From Podocnemis expansa (Eukaryota; Chordata; Testudines; Podocnemididae), in assembly GCA_007922195.1 (NCBI GenBank), contig ML682003.1, positions 7,021,537-7,085,536 of the forward strand: a stretch of 64,000 bases of DNA, written 5' to 3'. Positions within the stretch are counted from its first letter, which is position 1. The number at the start of each line of letters is the position of its first letter. The position numbers and the translations under genes were made by a program. Below, piece by piece: positions 13,201 to 25,200 of the stretch. The notes beneath the pieces were generated by a model, which saw only the letters and a list, made by a program, of their open reading frames with translations, searched no databases and had not been told where the DNA came from.

Positions 13201-16200
13201 CCCCAGGGTTCAGTGCAGTTCTTGCTTTGGAGCCTGGCTCTCCATAGTCAATGCAAATGAAGCTCCATTTACTGTGCTGATGGCTTTTGGATATGGATAG
13301 ATAAGGATGTTTCCCATTTCCTACTGTTCTTGGTTTTCAGCTCAAGCAGAGGTTGGGGGATGGGGGGGGGGAGGCACAGGCTGGGTGCTATGCTCTGATT
13401 CCTCAAGAACACAGAGCTAACACGTAACAGTGGCGTGTACATGCCTAGGGATTTAAGGGTGGCCCTAGAGTCCTTCATCCTGTGCAGCTTTGAGCACATG
13501 GACTTGGCAAAGAGGGCAGGGCCTTTGAATGGTAGGTCCTGTATGATCAGTTGCATCTGCGGGGACAGGCTCAAGCCCTGAAGCCGGGCCGCTCATCTCA
13601 TAGCCATAGCAGAGGCCATGTTGTGTGAGGCTGTGTCATGCATCCCAGGAGGTCATAAGGGCGCCTCTAGAGGCCAAGACCCCCTCCCACCATCACTTCG
13701 AAGTCCCTCAGGCGATCCTTAGGGATGCAATCATGGAAGCCCTCCATAGCCCTCCAGAGGTTGAACACATATCTCCCCATGAGGGCTTGGTGGTTAGCAG
13801 TGCACAGCTGTAAGGCAGAGGTGGAGTAAACCTTCCTGCTGAATAGATCAAGCTTCTTTGCCTCCTTGTTCTTAGGGGTAGAGCCCAGTTGGCCCTGCCT
13901 TTCCTTCTGGTTAACTGTGTCCACCACCAGGGACCCTGGTGTAGGGTGATGGGAGAGGAACACGAACTTGTTGGAGGGAACGTGGTACCTCAGATCTGCT
14001 ACCTTGGACACGGGAGGGATCGATGATAGGGTTTGCCATCATGCTCTCTTAATATTGTACCCCCCCTTTGTGGAGGGAAACAGAGACCTTTGCAGGTGGG
14101 GCGGCGTCACCCACGTCAAAGAGGGGGTTACACTTCTCCTTGACCACCCTCAAGTCCGAGTTAAGGTTTGTTGCCATATGACGAAGCAGCTCCTATTGCG
14201 TGTGGGGGTCTTCCCTGTATGCCATGGGTCTTTGAAAGGTAACCTCATTCAGGGAGGAAGACAAGGGGGCCCGTGATCTACCAGGTTGGGCTCGTCTTCA
14301 GATAAGTCCAATGAGTCCGGAGTCCAGGTTGTCAATTGTACTGAGGGGTGCTGGGAGATGGGGTCATCATCGGCCATTCAGTCCAGCCATTCCTGTGACC
14401 AGTCGTTGAAGGAGCCTAGGGTCTTGGGTCGATGGGAGTGGCCCCTTTCCCTCTGTGTGCCCACTGGTCCTTCGTTGGCATATGTGGAGCACCGCTGTGT
14501 CGCCCGCACCGGGCTTGCCAGAGCTGTGCCTCCTCTTGACGGAGGCATTAGGGAACGCTTCTGGCGCCGCTTACCCGCTTGTCCACTGGTATTGGGGTTT
14601 TGTTGCAGAGCTTTCGGAGATCCAGGGTACCAAGGAGTTAGCAGGAAGAGGTCAGTGAGGACGAGTTAGACCTCTGCCTTCTTGCGCCCTGCGAGCACGG
14701 TACCAAGGGCTCATGGTAAGAGTGCCAGGAGGAGCAGTCGTCTGAAAGGTCTTTGGTACTGTTCTGTGGTGCTGGTGGAGGGCTTGATGGTGCTGAAGCC
14801 AGGAGTGGTACCGAGCCTCTCATTGCCCACTCCTTGGCTGAAAGCGCCAGTGTGCCCTTGGACTGGGCTTTCTTAGTTGGTACTGGAGCCGATGCCTGGA
14901 GCAGGGCCCGAGCTGCTGTGAGGACCGGTGGTGTTGATAGTACTGAAAGGTGCCCTGGTCCCGACTCCTGAGGAGGGGTGTCTGGGGACAGTTCTGAATC
15001 AGATGCTGATTGCGGCTTCGTAGTCTGAGCTGGAGAGTGGCGCCGGACAGGTTCCAGTGCAGAATTCGCTTGTGGTGCCAGTAGAGCATTCAGTGCACAA
15101 GGTGTATCGGGTGCTGGATGAGATGCCCAGTCTTGGGCAAGGTTGTGCAACCTCTGCTCCCTGTCCTTGTGGGTCCTGCACTTGAAAGGCTTGCAGATGG
15201 AACAATTTTCCGCAAGGTGCGACTCACTGAGGCATGTGAGACATTTCTCATGGGCATCATTGATCGGGAAAACTTTGCAGCACAATGGGCAAGGCTTAAG
15301 CCCTGGCACTGTTACAACAGGCAAACGAAGACAGGCACTTGGCTTCTACAAGTTTTGGCTGTTCTGATACCGTCACTGAGGGTGGAAAGAAGTAACTGGG
15401 AGGGTCAGGATTAGGGTCACCTATATAGCTGTGGTCACAGGACAGTGCAGGTGTTGGCCGCATGCCCTGACCTGACAGGCTAAGGCTAAAAGACTTTCTG
15501 AGCTGCCGTGTGCTGTGGCACGTAGACACCTGTAACTCAGTGCATGTGAGCAGTTCTTGAAGAAGAACCTTCATTTCTCTGGCACATATGGGTAAGTCAC
15601 AGGTTACAATTTACATAAACCTCCCAGAGTAGTACAGGCAAATGAGGTTGTCACAGCTAGATGCTGGATTCCCTTTTGTGCTTTTAGTCAATAGAACAAG
15701 CAGGAAGGACGGGAAGTCTCCACTGCTAGCCTCTAAGGAGGTACAGGGAAACCAAGATCCAATAACTCCTAACAGCCACTCCCCACTGCTGTATTTTCCT
15801 GCAATGTGTTTTCAAAGGGCACACTTGGGCCCTGCAACTTGCAAACTTGCTCATTTTTTTTTTTCTGGCCCAGACTCATGCCCTGTTCTCAGATTGCAGG
15901 TGGCATGGGAGTCTCAGCCGAAGGCCTGATCAAAGCTTGGAGGGGGGCAGCTCCATGCTGGCCAGGGCCTGGTCCTGGTCATCTCTGATTGCCCTGGCAG
16001 ACACACACTGCTGTGGCCCTGGCCAGTGAGATTAGTGCTGTGTGTGCTGGTGGGGGGGGCTGGGCAGTGTGAGAGCACCGGTCACCAGCTCAGTGCCCTC
16101 TGTGTGCCAACACCTGTGCCCTGGGTACAGTGTGGCAGGGTCTCTGCTCTCTTAGAAGTGATCCAGCTGACTGCAGGTCGGCCAGGCCCAGGAAGGACTG

Positions 16201-19200
16201 TTCAGAGTTGGGGTTGGGGGCAGCAGGCGGGGAGTGATGAATTTGTGGATCCCAGGCCCCCCATGACACAGGCATAGCCCAGCCAGAGTCCTGTCCTGGG
16301 TTGGTCCTGCAGCAGGTTTTGCTGAGAAACATCCAGTCTTGTGTAGAAATGGCTGGCTCTGGAGAATTGCCCTGCAGCCCTGAGAGGTGAGGAACACCCG
16401 CCGGCTTTCCAGACTGGAGGGGAGGCTGGGCATCACCCTGGCCTGTTCTTTGTTCAGCTAGGATGGAGCACCTGGAGTCCTGTGCTGGGAGACACGTTTC
16501 TGAGCCTTCAGTCGGTCTCGTGGCTCCTTTCTGGGCTCTGCCATTATACCAGGACTTTGACCATGGCCAGATTCCAGCCGTGCCAAGCCAAAGCTAATAT
16601 TCCTTCGCTCCTCAACATGCCCTGCTTAGCCCTGTGCATGAGCCATCTCTGGGGAGGGGTCCCCAGTCTGGCGGTACAGCCCAGATCCCCTCGCTGCAGA
16701 GAGCCTGTGGGTGCTGTGGGCCCCAAAGCCTAGCCCTGGAAAAAGCTTAGAATAGCTGTGAATGCTTCTGGCCCTGGAGAGGAGGCCGTGGGGCAGCACC
16801 TGGCAGGGAGCTGGGGGCTGGAGCTGCACCATGGCCTGGCCTGGCTCTGAGTTGGGTGCCCAGCCATGGGGAATCGGAACAAAGCCAGCAGCAGCTAGGC
16901 AACCTCTGCTGGGCACCATGGGGTCTCTGGCTTCTCAGGTGGGGGTTCAGCTTGGCTATGGAGGGGGCTCGGATTTACTGGTGGACTTTGTCTGGGGGTC
17001 GTGTTGCGGGAGGATCTAGCAGTGAGGAGTGGACGAGCCTGCTGGGGTCTGTCTGTGTGAGGAGGAGGAGTGCATGATAGGGTGTTTGGCACGGGGGAGC
17101 TGTGTCCACCTGTGTCCAGCTGCCCCACCTGGATTCGGTTGGTGTCCCAGGCCCCCCAGGTGCCAGTCATGCCCAGGGCCTGGCCTGCTTGTGCGGGGCA
17201 GTTACCTGTTCCCAGGTGCTGCCGCCCCCTGCTGCTGGTTGCCAGCAGTGCAGGCATGTGGCCTGGAGCCCTCCAAAGCAGGGCAGGACTGGAGCTGCTC
17301 CTGCTTGGGGAAGCACGTGGGGCTTTGGTGCCCAGCCGTGCTCTGCCTCAGGCCTGCGAGAGACACTCCTGCAGCAATGGCAGCAATTGACTCTCTGTGT
17401 CCACCCCAGTCCTGCTCTTTATGCACCCCCAGGCCTGCTCCCTTCCTGGCTTGCTCCCTGGCCCCCACTTCTTGGCCTGTGCCCCCACCCATTTCCACCT
17501 GTTCTCCCATGGATGGGCCAGGAGCTATTGGCAGACCAGAAACTGATGCTGGGTGGCTGCAGTGCGACCAGGATCCTCCTTAGCATGCAGGTGCCCAGCT
17601 CCATTCTTTTGGCCTGAGTGGGGGACCCAGTTCCCAAGTTTGGGTGAGCCAGTCCTGAGCTGACAGGGCCTGGCTCAGAGCTGCTGTTCCCAGGAGCCAG
17701 GCAGGGTCCAGCTGCCAGGATCCAGGGACAGTTGTGCTCCCTGGGCCTGGCTGGCTGGCGTGAGCCTTGCAGGGGCTTATGGGTGGCAGGGGCTGACCAG
17801 GGCTCCAGGGGACCGGGAGAGGGCAGTGTATGCAGAGGCTGGGCTCCCTGGGTTGGTGTGAGCCGAGCCGGGCTGCAGAACCTGGGTTGTTCCTTGAGGC
17901 CCATGCCCCAAAGAGCGCTGCCCATGGGGAGGACTATGGCATTTCTCAGGGTGCTCCCCCTGTGTGTGTGTGGGGGGGGGGGGCAGCCACACCCTGGCTC
18001 CTGCCCTTGGTCTCTGAGCATCTGAGTGGCACAGCAAGGGAGGTGACAGCTGTGCAGCCTGGAGCCCACGGGCCTGGGAAAGAAACTAATGGTGTCCTGA
18101 CAACACATGATGGGACAGAGCGTTAGTGGCATGGTGAAGGGGCTGATGGGCCCTAGGACACGGTGGGGGGGTGGCAGGTTGCTGGGGGGAGCCAGAAAGC
18201 CAGGATCTCTGGCCTGGCCCTGCTTTCAGAGTCCAGCAGTTATGAAGGGAAGCCACAGGCTTGGCTCGGCCCGGCCCAACCCAGCTGGTGCTGTGCAGGT
18301 CTCCGCTGGGGACCAGGGCTGAGAGAATGGCTTGGGGTGATAGTGGAGTGAAGGATGGGAGTTCTTGTCCCTTTGCCGCCTGGCTGTTGAGTTCCTCTGA
18401 GAGCGCCGGTGTCGGGCGCTCGGTACCCGCAGGAGGAATGCCCCGAGTTGCAGTGGACGCACCTGGGGTGCTGTGACCTGGAAGGTGCTGTGGGGGATCC
18501 ATCTTTGTAGGAGAGTATCACAGACTGAGGTTTACATCTACTGTTCTGACAGGTTTGGTGCCACCCTGAGTTGCTGTTCTCTGGTTTGCAGGGAAGTTGG
18601 GGGTGCTGGGGAGGGGCTGAAGGCTCAGCGGAGCAGTGAAAGAGCCTGGGCAGAGGCTGGTCAAGGGGTGCAGAGCTGGCTGGAGCGGTGCCTTGGCATG
18701 GTTCGTGGGCGGCCCCCCTGTGGGTCAGTGCGTACCCTCCTGTGTGGGTACATGCACTGTGGAGGGGTTGCGTCGCTCGGGGGGGTTGCTGATTTGGGAT
18801 CCTCACTAGTGGGGCTCATGGAGCCAAATCCCTCTGTTCCCAGAGGCCAGGGCTGACTCAGCCCCATGTCTGCTGCCCAGAGGGCTGGGCTGGGTCTGCT
18901 TGTGTGGGTGAGGTCGGTGCCCCTCTGCAGGGCCTGCTGCTAGTTTGGGGCATGCAGGGGGCTGGGCGCAGGGGGCTGGGCACTGGGGGATGGCAGCTGG
19001 CCTGGCCCCTGCCCACGTGGGGTCTGGCATAGCCTTGGTGCTGTTTGTAGGGCCTCCCAGCTGCACTGTGCAGAGACTGGTACTTCCCAGCCCCCCAGAA
19101 ATAGGCTGGGGTAGGGGAGGGGACATGGGGTGCAGCACCTTGGCCCTGGGCTGGACTGCAGAGCCTCCCAGTCACTTGAGGCGCCTGCCCAGCGGGCCAG

Positions 19201-22200
19201 GCCTGGCCAGGCTGGGGGAGCATGTTGGCCAGTTCCCTCCAAGTTGGGCACTAGGTCACAGCTGTTGGCAGCTCTCTGTGTAACCCTTCGGGGGGAGTGA
19301 GGCCTAGCTGCTGGGGCAGGGTCTGGGCACTGGAACTCCTGGGTTCCATTGCTGGCTGGGGCCTGCCTCAGTTTCCTCTCAGTGCAGCAGTGACTCCTCC
19401 TGGGGGCCATGAGCACCATCTGGGTGAGCAGTTTGAGAGTCTGCCCCCATGCTCTGTCCCAACTCGTCAGCCTCCAGGAATGCAGAGCGTCTCTGCCCCA
19501 CACCAAATGTGGCCTGGTATGGCACGGGTTAAAGCTGGCCTACGCCCTCCCTCCCTGGCCTCTCAGGGCACAGTGCCAAGGCGCCAGGAACGGCAGCAAT
19601 GTGTCGGCGGAGGGGGTGGGGACAGGCAGCTGGAGCCCCTGGGGACCTGAACCGGGCAGCTGCCACAGCCCCAGAGCCTGATGGGGGGGCCCCCTCATCC
19701 AGCCCCCTCGGGCTCTGTGCCTGTGCCACGCCACTCACTCCTGGCAGGCTAGGAGGTGCACGGTCTGCCTGGCCTTGTGGGGTGCTGGCCCCTGTACCCT
19801 GCTGCAGGGAGCCCTGCCTGGGACCCATCTCAGCAGCTAGTCCTGGCTGTGCCACATGGAGCGCTGGGGCGCCATCTCTCAGGCCCCACATGCCCTCACC
19901 CCGCCCCATTTGTGGGAAACTCAGGGAAAGTGTGATGCAGTGCTGGCCAGCGCAAGTGTGGCTGGCTGCACAAAGCTGGCAGTTTCCTCCTCCCCTGAGG
20001 AAACCTCGCCCCCCTCCCCCTGGTCGGGAGGGGTGCATGCCCCCGCCCCCCTGCCCATATCTGTCTGTGTGTTGGGGAGGACCCGCCTGGCCCCCCTGCC
20101 TGGGGGTGGAGCTGACGGCACAGGGCTGTTCCAGCAGGAGGGAGGGAGGGAAGGAGCAGGCGCTGCTCCGGCTGCCTGTGCCTGCACCGAGAGGGCTGTT
20201 CCTGGCTGTCTGGGTGTCGTGGGGTCCCGGCCGTGCCCGCCATGGTAGCGGGAATGCTGATGCCGCTGGCGCGGCTGCAGGCCATCCATGAGCTGCTCTT
20301 CCGTGAGGGTGTGATGGTGGCCAAGAAGGACAAGCGGCCGCAGAGCTTCCACCCTCAGCTTCCCGGTGTCACCAACCTGCAGGTGATGCAGGTCATGGGC
20401 TCACTGAAGTCGCGGGGTCTGGTGCGTGAGACCTTCGCCTGGCGCCACTGCTACTGGTACCTGACCAACGAGGGCATCGCCCACCTGCGCCAGCGCCTGC
20501 ATCTGCCGCCCGAGATCGTGCCTGTCTCCTTGCAGCGTGTCCGTCGCCCCGTGCCCGTGCCGCGCCCCACTGCAGGGCCGCGGGTGCAGAAGGTGCCAGG
20601 CCCAGTCAGCTGCCCCCCAAAGCAGCAGGTGGGCAGTGAGGAAAGCGGGGGCTCACGCCAGGCGTACCGCAGGAAGGAGGAGGCCCGGGTGCAGCACGTG
20701 GAGGCTGTGTCGGTGAGGGGAGTGTCCAGGCCAGCCCGGGAGCCCAGCCCTGCCTCAGGTTAGCGACCCACCCATCATCAGCAGGGAGGGGGCGGTGTGA
20801 ATGTTTGGGGGGTGGGGGGCTGGGTCCTGTCCCTTCCTGGTCGCTGCACTGGAAGGTGGGGTCTGAGCAGCTGCGTTCCTTGTTCATTCGTTCATTCATT
20901 CATTCATTGGGGATGGGGGCCTGGCTGCTGGAGCTGGTGCTTTAGTGAGTGGCGCGGGGAGACGTGGCAGGAGCCTCTCTTGGAGGGCTTGGGCTGGGGC
21001 GATGTCTAGATGTCTGTGTGGGCAGGGTGTGTGTAGCCAGTGCCACCCTGGGACCTGGGGTGAGCGAGGGGCAGAGTGGAAGGCACCGTGGGGTCTTGGC
21101 TCCGTGCTTGTGCCCAGACCTGGGGCTGTCCTTGACCCTTTCCCCTCCAGCGTGCGTGAGGCGGTAGATCTGTCTTCCTTTCCGTGTGGGCTCTGGTGGG
21201 GATGGCTGCCGGGGGGCAGGGACAAATGGATGGATGGCAGGCCTAGGGAGCCCCGGCAGGCGGACAATGAGTTGCCAACTGGTGTAGGTTTCTGTTCTAT
21301 CCTGGGCCACCCCGTTTCCCTCTGGAGAATGAGCGTCACCACCCCGTCCGCCAGCTGCTTCCTTTTCGGCAGCCAAGGTCAGAGGCTGGGGCCGAGGCAG
21401 CACCCGGCACTCCTGTGCAGTCTTTAGCAGGCAGAGCCTCTGGGTGCCACCCAGCCTGGAGAGCCAAGCCCAGGAGGGCAGCTGCCTGGGCAGGACTGGG
21501 TCCCCTGTGCGGTGAGGGGTTGGGGAAGACTTTGCTGGCACCGCAACTATGGGGCACGTGCTGAGCTGCAGAGCAGGGGGCGTGGGACCCTCTGCCGCGT
21601 CGGGCATGCAGCATGTCCAGGGGGTGGGCAGCAGCTGGGCTTGCTCATGCAGCACGTGTTAGGGGTGGGCCCTTCCTGGCCGTGGGTCCTGGGAGATGTG
21701 CTCAGGCACAAAATCGGCTCTGGGAAAGAGGGGTGCAGCTCGGGATGGTAGTCAGACTCATGCTGGGGTGAGCTGGGGCCGGTGCTGTGGGGCAGGCGTG
21801 CAGCCCATGTGGGCTACTGTCACAGCTAGTATGCAGCAGTGTGGGCCCTTCCTCACACCTTCTGCTGCCCCCTCCCAAGACCCTGTTCCTCTTCCTGGGC
21901 CCATTGCTCTGGCTACCCCCTGGAGTAAGTGCAGCCCCATGCCAGTGCCTCTGCCCCCCCTGGGACGAGGGCCTTTAGGGGATGGTGGGGCAGGAGGGGC
22001 ATGGAAGGCGTCTGCCACTCTGGGACTGGGGGGCCTGGGGGAGGTGGAGGTGAGCAGCAGGTTGGTAACACCTGGGGCTCACCCCGCCTGTGGTGCTGCA
22101 TGGTGCCCAGGGCAGGAGCCGCAGGCCCCCAAGCTGCGGCGGGCTCCCTGGCTCTCTGGACAGTGTGGGGCTGCTGGCTGGGAGCCCGTGCCCTGAGAGG

Positions 22201-25200
22201 GCTGGGTGAGGGGCCTGAGCCTGTGCCAGGGGCAGTTTACCCCCAGGTCCCTTCCTAGTTGCCCCACAGTTCTGCTCTGTGCAGTCCCTGTCCCCCAGCC
22301 ATGTGCCTGGGGGTGGAAGCTGAACCCAAACAAGCCACGCGCTTGCTGGAGAAGGGGCTGGTGCCCTCCTGCCCATCTGCCTGCTGCACGGCCTGTCCCA
22401 GAGTGAGGGGGTCACCCCTGCCCGGGGGTCCCTGTGCTGTGTGGGGTGGGGAGCAGGCCCTGGCTGTGCTGCAGGCAGGGGTGACTCAGCCCAGCTGCTG
22501 CTCTGTGAGCCTCGCTGCCAAGTTTCCAGCAGGAAACTCCTCCAGCCGGCCTGTGCCATGAGTCAACGGCAGCTCTTGGGGCCAGCCGGCTCCTGTGGGG
22601 TGGGGGACTGCTGCATGCCCACCCGTTCTCTGGCAGGTAGCGCGGCCCCACCCCACCCTGGACTGCAGCTGCTCTGCCAAGACAAAGGGCTTCTTGTCTG
22701 CCCGTGGCCAGCATGGCCTCCTCCCCACTGCACCAAGCTGCTCACCCATGGTCCTGGGATCCACCTAGTTGTGCCCCTCAGTCCTGGCCCCCAGCTGTGG
22801 GTGCACCCCACCCCTTTGCCCCTTAGTCCTGACCCAGCCCTGCTGCCTGGGCTCCCCACACCCACTAGCTGACTGGCCGTGCTGTGAACCTGAAGCCAGG
22901 AGCTGTCTCCGCCTGCTGGTGCGGTTCAGGCGGGCACGCAGGGCAGGGTGGGGCAGTGTGATGGGGTGGCAGGCAGGAGTTCCCAGGGCCTTTGCTTCCT
23001 CTCCCCAAAGCCCAGCCTTGGCTTGTGGGGTGAGCTTTGGGGCCCTATGGCTGCCTTCTGAAGGGGGTCCAGGACTGCTGCGGTGACTGTGCAAGGTAGC
23101 TCCCATCCCAGCGGGCTGGGGCCGTGTTTCCAACGCTGCTGGCCAGTCTGTGGAGAGAGCACAGTGCTGGGCTCAGCTGATGCTCTGGGCAGGGGGGGCG
23201 CTAGAGGCCCGCTCTCCTGGGGTTGTGCCAGAGCGGAGGGTTCTGGAGTGGAACGAAACTTGTCCCAACCCTGCCCCAGGTCCTCACTTGGTAGGACACA
23301 GGCCTGGGCCTGGGCCCTCAGCCCAGCGCTGGGTGGTGTGAGCCCAGCTGGTTGAGAGTTACTGACGGGCTGATGGGCAAGCTGTAGACACTTGGTCCTC
23401 TTGGGTTCCTCTGGCTGCAGCCCCCAAAGCTGGGATCCCCTCTCCATGGCTGGGCTGGCGTGGATGCTGTTATGTGGGGGCTGGGAGATCCTTAGGCCTG
23501 CAGGCTGCTGTTGTGGAGCAGAGGGGCTGCATTGCTGAATGCCACAAGAATCCTGGCTGCTCCTCTGCCGCAGCTGGAGTAAATTTGGGGCCGCTGTTGC
23601 AGGAGCCTGAGTGTGGGCTCCTGGCTGCCAGGCGGCGGAGGGAGGCACCGGTGCATCCTGTGGGGCTGGCGCTGAGCTGGCTCTGCCCAGTGCTGCTCGG
23701 ACTTGTCCCGGCTGGAGGGGCTGCTGCAGACTGGGGCGTGAGCAGCTGCTGCCGCTTTCCAGGCTGTTGAGTCAGGAGCTGGAGCTGGAGCAGCCGTGCT
23801 GGGTCTGTCTGTCACTGCTGCCCTCAGCAGCTCTTTGCAGCCAGCGCCATGGACTGGGAGGATGGCAGGTATTTCATGGAGGACCTCATCCAGCAGGGCC
23901 AAGGTAGGAGCTCGGGGCAACCACCCTTCCTAGCCAGTGCCCAGAGGTCGGGGCGGGTGGGCCTTGCCCTGCCCTGCCCAGCCCGCCTGAGCCCTGCTTC
24001 GTGGCTGGACTGGCCTGGCCTCTCTTGGCAGCTGTCACCCCTGTGCAAAATGTTGCGTGCTGGACACCAGAGGGGGCAACACCCAGCCCTGCCCTCTGCT
24101 GGGGATCAGGCCATGGGGCTGCAGAGCCCACATGGGGGTTGTGAGTGGGGAGGGCCCCTCAGCAGTGACTCTCACTGGAGGGGGCCCAGCTTTGCCTGGG
24201 GTGAGCCCCCTTCACGTGTCCTGCCATGGGTCTGACTGGGCTCCCAGCGACCAAGGGGTACATGCAGCTGTGGCCTGGGGTGGGGATATCCCCCTGCACT
24301 TGGCTGGGATGGGGACAGCGACAGCTCAGGACCCCTGAGGCAGGTCCTGGGGACTTCCCTGAGCTCAGGCCAGAGATTTCCCTAGCACTCCCCTGCACCC
24401 CCTGCCCTTCGAATTTGCCGACACCCCCAGTTGTCTGCTAGTAACAGCGTTACACCAAATTAGTGAGCCCCCTCTACACAAGTCCGGGGGAGAATACTGG
24501 CTTAGGCTCTGGTGACCCATCACACCCCAGGACAGTGGCAGGATCTGGCTTTGCAGCTAGGGGCTGGTCCCAGAGCCCATTCCAGGGGCTGAGGAGTCCA
24601 GTTCTGGTACTTCTCTCACCCTCATCCTTAGTTAGCAGCAGCAAAACCTTGGCCTGGAGTCTCGTGCTCAGGTGGATTGGGCTGTGGGGCATCAGTGCCC
24701 TGTCCTGGGCATGGCGCGCTGGTGTTTCCTGGCTCGGGCCCGCCCTGGCCCTGCGGCCTGTGTGCTCTGCTCCTCTGAGGGAGACAGGAGGGGTGCTGGG
24801 GCTGGGCTGTTTGGTGACAGCTGTGCCAAGAGAAGGGCTCTGATGTCTGGACACCTGAGGCATGGTGGGGGCCAGGGCTGTGTCCACGCAGCATCCCAGC
24901 ACAGCAGTGGGGTGGGTGGTCACAGGTGCCACTTGGTGGCTGTGGGATGGGAGGGGCTGCGTCTGCTGACTCTCCCCCACCCAAGCAGCAGTGGCAGGTG
25001 CGTGGTCCTGGCAGGGGGCTTGCGTCCCTCCAGGCTCCGTCCATCCAGCATTACCTGGGCCTGTGGGCAGCAAAGGGGGGATCAGGGGATGGTGCAATCT
25101 CAGCTGAGACCCCGGGGAAGCAAAGTGCAAACCCGCTGCTGCCCTGAGCCGTGCTCGGTGCCCAGTGAGCTCTCAGTGGGGATGGGCAGAGCCACACCCA

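Larger units (their letters stand above)
8690..15590 (-). mobile_element. DIRS-type tyrosine-recombinase retrotransposon, degraded, antisense to PLEC
   Basis: The element reads right to left. Near-terminal inverted repeats of about 190 bp bound it (about 8697-8885 and 15385-15575). Inside, on the minus strand, come a zinc-knuckle Gag, a reverse transcriptase with RNase H, and a tyrosine recombinase: the content and order of DIRS elements, which integrate through a recombinase and not an integrase and end in inverted repeats instead of LTRs. Frames are broken by shifts and by an insertion of about 1 kb holding an assembly gap. A partial copy of the terminal repeat at about 8945-9003 is the likely internal complementary region. 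It sits in the intron between 1e and exon 1. Exact ends are approximate. Confidence 0.9.

Noticed and set aside
16350..16387. Possible first exon ([12 protein letters not shown] followed by a GT donor)
   Set aside because: Good start context and a gtgagg donor, but the donor leaves phase 2 while exon 2 needs phase 1, and the peptide matches no plectin head.
17029..17583. 184-codon + strand frame before exon 1
   Set aside because: Cys/Pro/Trp-rich with no motif and overlapped by equally long frames on the other strand.
20233..20241. Start of exon 1 three codons upstream
   Set aside because: That codon is GTG; the ATG at 20242 sits in a near-perfect Kozak context and matches the mammalian start MVAGMLMP.
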